The translations under genes were made by a program, and so were the position numbers. Below, piece by piece: positions 60,536 through 64,000 of a DNA stretch of 64,000 nucleotides. The stretch's first letter is position 1; each line of letters opens with the position of its first letter. A model generated the notes under the pieces. The model was given only the letters and a program-made list of their open reading frames with translations. It was not told where the DNA came from and did not search any database. Source of the stretch: Anaerolineales bacterium (lineage in GTDB: Bacteria > Chloroflexota > Anaerolineae > 4572-78 > J111); contig JABTUW010000003.1 of NCBI GenBank assembly GCA_015075185.1, forward strand, positions 558,001 through 622,000. The letters are read 5' to 3'.

Positions 60536-61240
60536 GTGGTCCGGCTCACCAGGCTCTTTAAACGGAAAAATCAATCCCTAGCAGTGGATGTCTTGACCGG
60601 CTATGGTCAGTGGGCCAAAAATTATCCAGCCCAGGCGCACAACCCGCTTATGAAGATTGAGGAGCGGGCCATGCTCAGCCTGCTGCCGGATAACCTGAAC
60701 AGCCAGGTTTGTCTGGATTTGGCCTGCGGCAGCGGCCGGTATATGCGGCTGATGCAGTCACGCCAGGCGCAGCAGGTTTTTGGGGTGGACTACTCTGCCG
60801 ACATGCTGGCTCAAGCAAGTAATTCACCATTCTCAATCAACAACTTGAAATTAGTGCGGAGTACCTTCCTGGCCCTGCCTTTTGCTGCGACCACATTCGA
60901 TTTTATCACCTGCGGCCTGGCCGTGGGCCACGAAAAAAATCTCGACCGGACCCTGGCTGAAATCGCCCGCGTGCTGCGGCCGGGGGGGGCAGTTATCTAC
61001 TCTGATTTTCACCCTTTCGCCACTTTGTCGGGCTGGCAGCGCTCCTTCAAAACTGGCAGCGGCCATACCGTTACGCTTGAGCACTATCTCCATCTCTACA
61101 GCGACCATCAACGGGCCTGCCAGGCAGCGGGATTAACTATTGAGGCTGTACGGGAACCTGTCGCCGGGGAGTATGCACCGCCTGGTTCTCAGCAAGTGCC
61201 GGCTGTGCTGGTCATCCAGGCAGTAAAAACGAAGCATTAA
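60536..61240 (+). CDS. Class I SAM-dependent methyltransferase 2
   Basis: A 234-residue methyltransferase of the BioC/UbiE-like group: 'YGQWAKNYPAQAHNPLMKIEERAMLSLLPDNL', motif I 'VCLDLACGSGRYMRLMQSR', 'VFGVDYSADMLAQAS', 'FDFITCGLAVGHEKNLDRTLAEIARVLRPGGAVIYSDFHP' and 'HLYSDHQRACQAAG'. The start is uncertain: the GTG at 60536 is used here, and no ribosome-binding site stands out. It overlaps nothing and follows the ATPase gene by 10 bases. The substrate is not clear. A large palindromic element follows the gene. Confidence 0.8.
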   Translation: MVRLTRLFKRKNQSLAVDVLTGYGQWAKNYPAQAHNPLMKIEERAMLSLLPDNLNSQVCLDLACGSGRYMRLMQSRQAQQVFGVDYSADMLAQASNSPFSINNLKLVRSTFLALPFAATTFDFITCGLAVGHEKNLDRTLAEIARVLRPGGAVIYSDFHPFATLSGWQRSFKTGSGHTVTLEHYLHLYSDHQRACQAAGLTIEAVREPVAGEYAPPGSQQVPAVLVIQAVKTKH

Positions 61241-61385
61241 ACAATCCGGTTCCCAAACTAAAGCGAAGCGCGGGAACCGGATGCCGGACAGCTTATTTAG
61301 CTCATCCCGAGCTGAAGCTCAGGGCTAATAGCTGAAGTGCGCTAAAGCACACCGATTTCCAGCCGACTTGAGTCGGCTTGAGCTA

Positions 61386-61536
61386 GGGTCTCTGTTGACA
61401 TTTGCCGATTTCGCCGCTTCGATACGCCCTAATGGGCGCTCAGCATGCGAAATCGGCCCAAAAACGCATGCTGAGTAGGCGTTAGCCGTATCGAAGCGGC
61501 GTTTTTGGGCCAACCAAGTGAAATGTCAACAGACCC
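61386..61536. mobile_element. MITE-like nested palindrome (GGGTC..TGTTGACATTT ends)
   Basis: About 150 bases. Terminal arms GGGTCTCTGTTGACATTT and AAATGTCAACAGACCC match with one extra pair of bases; inner arms GCCGCTTCGATACG / CGTATCGAAGCGGC and CAGCATGCG / CGCATGCTG are perfect. No coding potential. The rest of 61241-61651 has only short stems. Confidence 0.75.
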
Positions 61537-61651
61537 GAGTACGCTACTTCTTATGAACCTTAAAAACTAAATCTTCAACTCTGTAGTCGGATATAGCCGG
61601 AGGAGGTTACTTTACCTGGGACTTTTTCTCTAAAAGATCCCGTCCTCACCT

Positions 61652-62563
61652 TCAGTCATTGTCATTATCGTTGTCGTTGTCATTATCATTGTCATTATCG
61701 TTGTCGTTGTCATTGTCGTTGTCGTTGCCGTTATCGTTCTCGTTCTCATTTTCGTTGTCAACAGAGGGAGGTTGTTGGCCTGCCACGACCGGCTGATTCA
61801 CTATGAGCTGAACGGGTGGAGTCTGGGAGTCCGACGGTTGGACCAACGAAGCTAACTCGCACCCCCCCTTAAAGCAGATCAAGTGTGTCATCTGGCCAGC
61901 ATTGACTTGAACCTGGCCGGGAGCCAGACTAAATTGTCCGATGGGATGATGCCCCATATATCCTTGCAAGCCCGCCGGTACGATAAAAGGCTGCAAATGG
62001 TTAGGCGCGACCAGGGCCGAACCGGGTTTGGGCTGGGTGAGATCAAAGACGAAATCGCCGCCGGCGCGATTCTCGACAAGCAGGACGCCCTCCTCCGGGG
62101 TGAGGCTAAAGGTTTGACCGGCTAGAATGTTACTGCCAGAGGTAATCCGAGCGGTGCTGGTCATGACGGTCCCAGTTGTCCCGGAGATAACTCCGGTGGA
62201 AGCTGGAATGCATAAAATCTGGCCCGGTTCAATAAGATTTGGATCGCGAATAGGAGTGAAACCATCTGTGCCAACCGCTCCATTCGTGGCCTGAAAGATG
62301 AGATTATAAGCGAACAGATTACCCAGAAACCTTTGGGCAATAGCACTGAGCGAGTCGCCCCGTTGAACGATGTAGGTTTGAGCACAAGCCGAAGGAGGAT
62401 TATTCTCACCGGCACCCTGATTTGCACCCGTACCCTGTTGACTTTGGCCGGTGTTCTGTCCACTCTGTAAGTCAGGAGCAGCCAGGGCCAAACGCACCAG
62501 GGAGACCAATAACAGGATCACCACCAGAATATTGAAAGTAACTTTAACTCTCTTCTCAACCAT
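61652..62563 (-). CDS. Secreted LysM protein with Asn/Asp repeat tail
   Basis: A 303-residue exported protein. Signal peptide 'VTFNILVVILLLVSLVRLALAA', low-complexity spacer, one LysM domain ('QTYIVQRGDSLSAIAQRFLGNLFAYNLIFQATNG...NLIEPGQILCIP', about residues 60-115), a beta-rich domain ('VLLVENRAGGDFVFDL', 'PFIVPAGLQGYMGHHPIGQFSLAPG'), then a long tail of alternating Asn and Asp (61655-61760). LysM binds GlcNAc-containing glycans, so wall attachment is likely. The ATG at 62563 has AAGGAG 8 bases upstream, while the GTG at 62572 is too close to that site. Confidence 0.82.
   Translation of the reverse strand: MVEKRVKVTFNILVVILLLVSLVRLALAAPDLQSGQNTGQSQQGTGANQGAGENNPPSACAQTYIVQRGDSLSAIAQRFLGNLFAYNLIFQATNGAVGTDGFTPIRDPNLIEPGQILCIPASTGVISGTTGTVMTSTARITSGSNILAGQTFSLTPEEGVLLVENRAGGDFVFDLTQPKPGSALVAPNHLQPFIVPAGLQGYMGHHPIGQFSLAPGQVQVNAGQMTHLICFKGGCELASLVQPSDSQTPPVQLIVNQPVVAGQQPPSVDNENENENDNGNDNDNDNDNDNDNDNDNDNDNDND
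61655..61760. repeat. Hexanucleotide tandem repeat coding for Asn-Asp
   Basis: On the minus strand GACAAT/GACAAC/GATAAT units, each one Asp-Asn pair. Changes in copy number would keep the frame. Confidence 0.85.
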
Positions 62564-62626
62564 ATCGCACACTCCTTATCTCACTTTATTACCAGAAGTA
62601 TCATCCCCCTCGATTATTATACTGAC

Positions 62627-63817
62627 ATGTTATCACAAACCTTGTATTTTGAGAATATCATTTTAATGACTGCCACCGGTCCGAAGGATGGCTCTCTTCG
62701 TCTTAAGGGCGACAAGATTGCAGCGCTCAATAGCCCTCCTGGACAAAAGGACCGGATTATTGATGGCGGCGGGGGGCTGCTGATTCCTGGGCTGATCAAC
62801 GCCCACGATCATTTGGAACTCAACACCTTCAAACGCCTGAAATACCGGGAGCGTTACACTCACTCCCGCCAATGGATTGAGGATATTGAGGCCCGGTTCG
62901 AGACCGACCCCGATTTGACCGGTCCACGCCGCCAATCCCTGACCGACCGACTGCTAGTAGGGGCTTTGAAAAACTTACTCTGCGGAGTGACCACCGTTTG
63001 CCACCACAACCCGCTGCACAAACCGCTGCGGCATGATTATCCGGTTCGGGTCGTCAAGAACTATGGCTTTTGTCACTCCCTTTTTCGCGGTGATGATGTT
63101 GTGACCAGCTATCATCGCACCAAAGCCGGCGACCCCTGGATCATTCACCTGGCGGAAGGAATCGAGATTGAGGCAGAGGCTAAGACTGAGTTTGAGCAGT
63201 TGGTTCAGTTGGGCGTGTTGCAGCCAAACACAGTGCTGGTGCATGGGGTCGGTCTAACCTCGCCGCAGCGGCAGAGCTTAATTGAACGAGGCGGCGGGCT
63301 GATCTGGTGTCCCGGCTCCAATCATTTTTTGTTTGGCCAGACCGCCCGGGTGGGCGAATTGGCCGAGGCCGGCAAACTGGCTTTGGGCAGCGATTCCCGC
63401 TTGAGCGGCGAGTTTGACTTGCTGGCCGAATTGAAAGTGGCCCATCAGGCTGGACAATTATTACCTCAGGCTCTTTTCCGAGCAGTCACCGAGGATGCGG
63501 CCCGGATTCTGCGCTTGCGTGAGGTGGGGCTGGGCCGGGTTGCTGAAGGCGGAATGGCGGATTTAGTCTTGCTGCCGCCACCCATCCCGCCTGACCCGTT
63601 TGTCCGACTGCTCGAGGTGACCCGCGCTCAAATTGAGCTGGTCATGCTGGGAGGCCGGCCCCTGGTCGGCTCGCCCCGGCTGCAACCCGTCTTTGAAGCG
63701 ACAAAAACACAGTTTGTTCCGGTTTGCCTGGATGGGGTGGAGAAACTGATGTCCCAAAAACTGGCGATGCGGACCAAAAAGGCATCAGTGCAAGAGCCGG
63801 GATTGACGGTACAATAA
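62627..63817 (+). CDS. Amidohydrolase-family protein
   Basis: A 396-residue metal-dependent hydrolase of the amidohydrolase superfamily: metal-binding HxH in 'INAHDHLELN', then His in 'WIIHLAEGIEIEAEA', His in 'VLVHGVGLTSPQ', and Asp in 'LALGSDSRLSGEFDLLAELK'. 'VGLGRVAEGGMADLVLLPPP' is the usual small C-terminal beta-domain. Closest to the chlorohydrolase/deaminase-like group, but the substrate is unknown. The end overlaps a convergent membrane-protein gene by 33 bases. Confidence 0.83.
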   Translation: MLSQTLYFENIILMTATGPKDGSLRLKGDKIAALNSPPGQKDRIIDGGGGLLIPGLINAHDHLELNTFKRLKYRERYTHSRQWIEDIEARFETDPDLTGPRRQSLTDRLLVGALKNLLCGVTTVCHHNPLHKPLRHDYPVRVVKNYGFCHSLFRGDDVVTSYHRTKAGDPWIIHLAEGIEIEAEAKTEFEQLVQLGVLQPNTVLVHGVGLTSPQRQSLIERGGGLIWCPGSNHFLFGQTARVGELAEAGKLALGSDSRLSGEFDLLAELKVAHQAGQLLPQALFRAVTEDAARILRLREVGLGRVAEGGMADLVLLPPPIPPDPFVRLLEVTRAQIELVMLGGRPLVGSPRLQPVFEATKTQFVPVCLDGVEKLMSQKLAMRTKKASVQEPGLTVQ

Positions 63818-64000
63818 AAGTAGGGTCAGCCATGCTCCGTATAGGCGGGGATAAGCCAGCAGCATCCACCCGCCGTTTTGCCGGTCCGGCGGGTACGGGG
63901 CAAAGGGGATCAAGTAGAGACAAGCCGCGGCCAGAACGCCAAACCGGCTGAACCAGTCGAGGGCCGACCAATGGATGGCCAGCCAACTGAGGGGAATTAA
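63785..64000 (-). CDS. Membrane protein, C-terminal end (truncated by window edge)
   Basis: On the complement, an open frame runs in from the window end and stops with TGA at 63785. Its 71 residues include two membrane-type stretches ('FGVLAAACLYLIPFAP' and 'YPRLYGAWLTLLLLYRQS'), with a 'QNGGWMLLAY' loop between. It resembles the end of a polytopic membrane protein, but the family cannot be told from this part. The gene runs into the 3' end of the amidohydrolase gene. Confidence 0.6.
   Translation of the reverse strand, partial: LIPLSWLAIHWSALDWFSRFGVLAAACLYLIPFAPYPPDRQNGGWMLLAYPRLYGAWLTLLLLYRQSRLLH

Overview
The window looks like a moderately GC-rich chromosome segment of an aerobic Chloroflexota bacterium (Anaerolineae-like). 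This is inferred from a complete alternative complex III operon (actABCDEF) fused to a caa3-type oxidase operon, many TolB/PD40-type envelope proteins, PqqD/asparagine-synthase/HprK-like gene sets, GT39-like membrane glycosyltransferases, and intergenic DNA full of short palindromes and heptanucleotide arrays. No rRNA, tRNA, phage, transposase or CRISPR array was recognised.

Layout. 1-3420: a truncated HprK-like kinase (minus strand), a divergent hicBA toxin-antitoxin pair, a large EAD-TIR-FGE-fold protein that looks like a biological-conflict effector, and a small unknown gene. 3634-9872: a sigma70-type promoter drives a tight operon of PqqD-like (B1), lasso-type B2 protease, asparagine-synthase/lasso-cyclase-like enzyme and two paralogous GT39-like glycosyltransferases; no precursor peptide was found. 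9931-20192 (minus strand): PD40 propeller proteins, two ECF sigma/anti-sigma-type modules, a nucleotidyltransferase, an LLM oxidoreductase and a second HprK-like kinase. The kinase and nucleotidyltransferase are of types found as tailoring enzymes beside lasso clusters. 20395-24752 (minus strand): GT4, GT39-like enzyme and flippase, an envelope-glycan export unit.

25073-38056 is the respiratory island: ActA (pentaheme), ActB (split by a frameshift in this sequence), ActC, ActD, an intruding four-helix-bundle gene, ActE, ActF, a small membrane subunit, SCO copper chaperone and CtaC/D/E/F. Electrons would pass from quinol through complex III to a cytochrome c-fused, A2-type oxygen reductase. 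38385-40203 holds a GerMN-type lipoprotein, a low-affinity iron-permease-like protein and ChaB. 40440-46795 is a sugar-acid module: a FadR-type regulator, L-fuconate dehydratase and an ABC importer without its ATPase; TGGTAAG motifs lie in both the regulator and importer promoters. 47046-50249 is a receptor Ser/Thr kinase with VWA and five 309-bp repeats.

50470-61240 is an unusual cluster of three B12-binding-type radical SAM proteins, two SAM methyltransferases, a nucleotidyltransferase and a HerA/DUF853-like ATPase, interrupted by a GxxExxY nuclease-fold cassette with 26-bp inverted ends and by a second hicBA pair. 61652-64000: a LysM protein with an Asn/Asp-repeat tail, an amidohydrolase and the tail end of a membrane protein.

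A theme across the window is period-7 tandem DNA (for example ATCTACT, CAATTGT/CAATAAT, GGTAGAC, ATCAACG). It occupies intergenic gaps but also enters genes: it encodes the hydrophobic signal segments of ActE and SCO and in-frame insertions in the cyclase-like enzyme and a methyltransferase. The frameshift, start-site and functional assignments rest on reading the sequence and family knowledge only; no searches were run.
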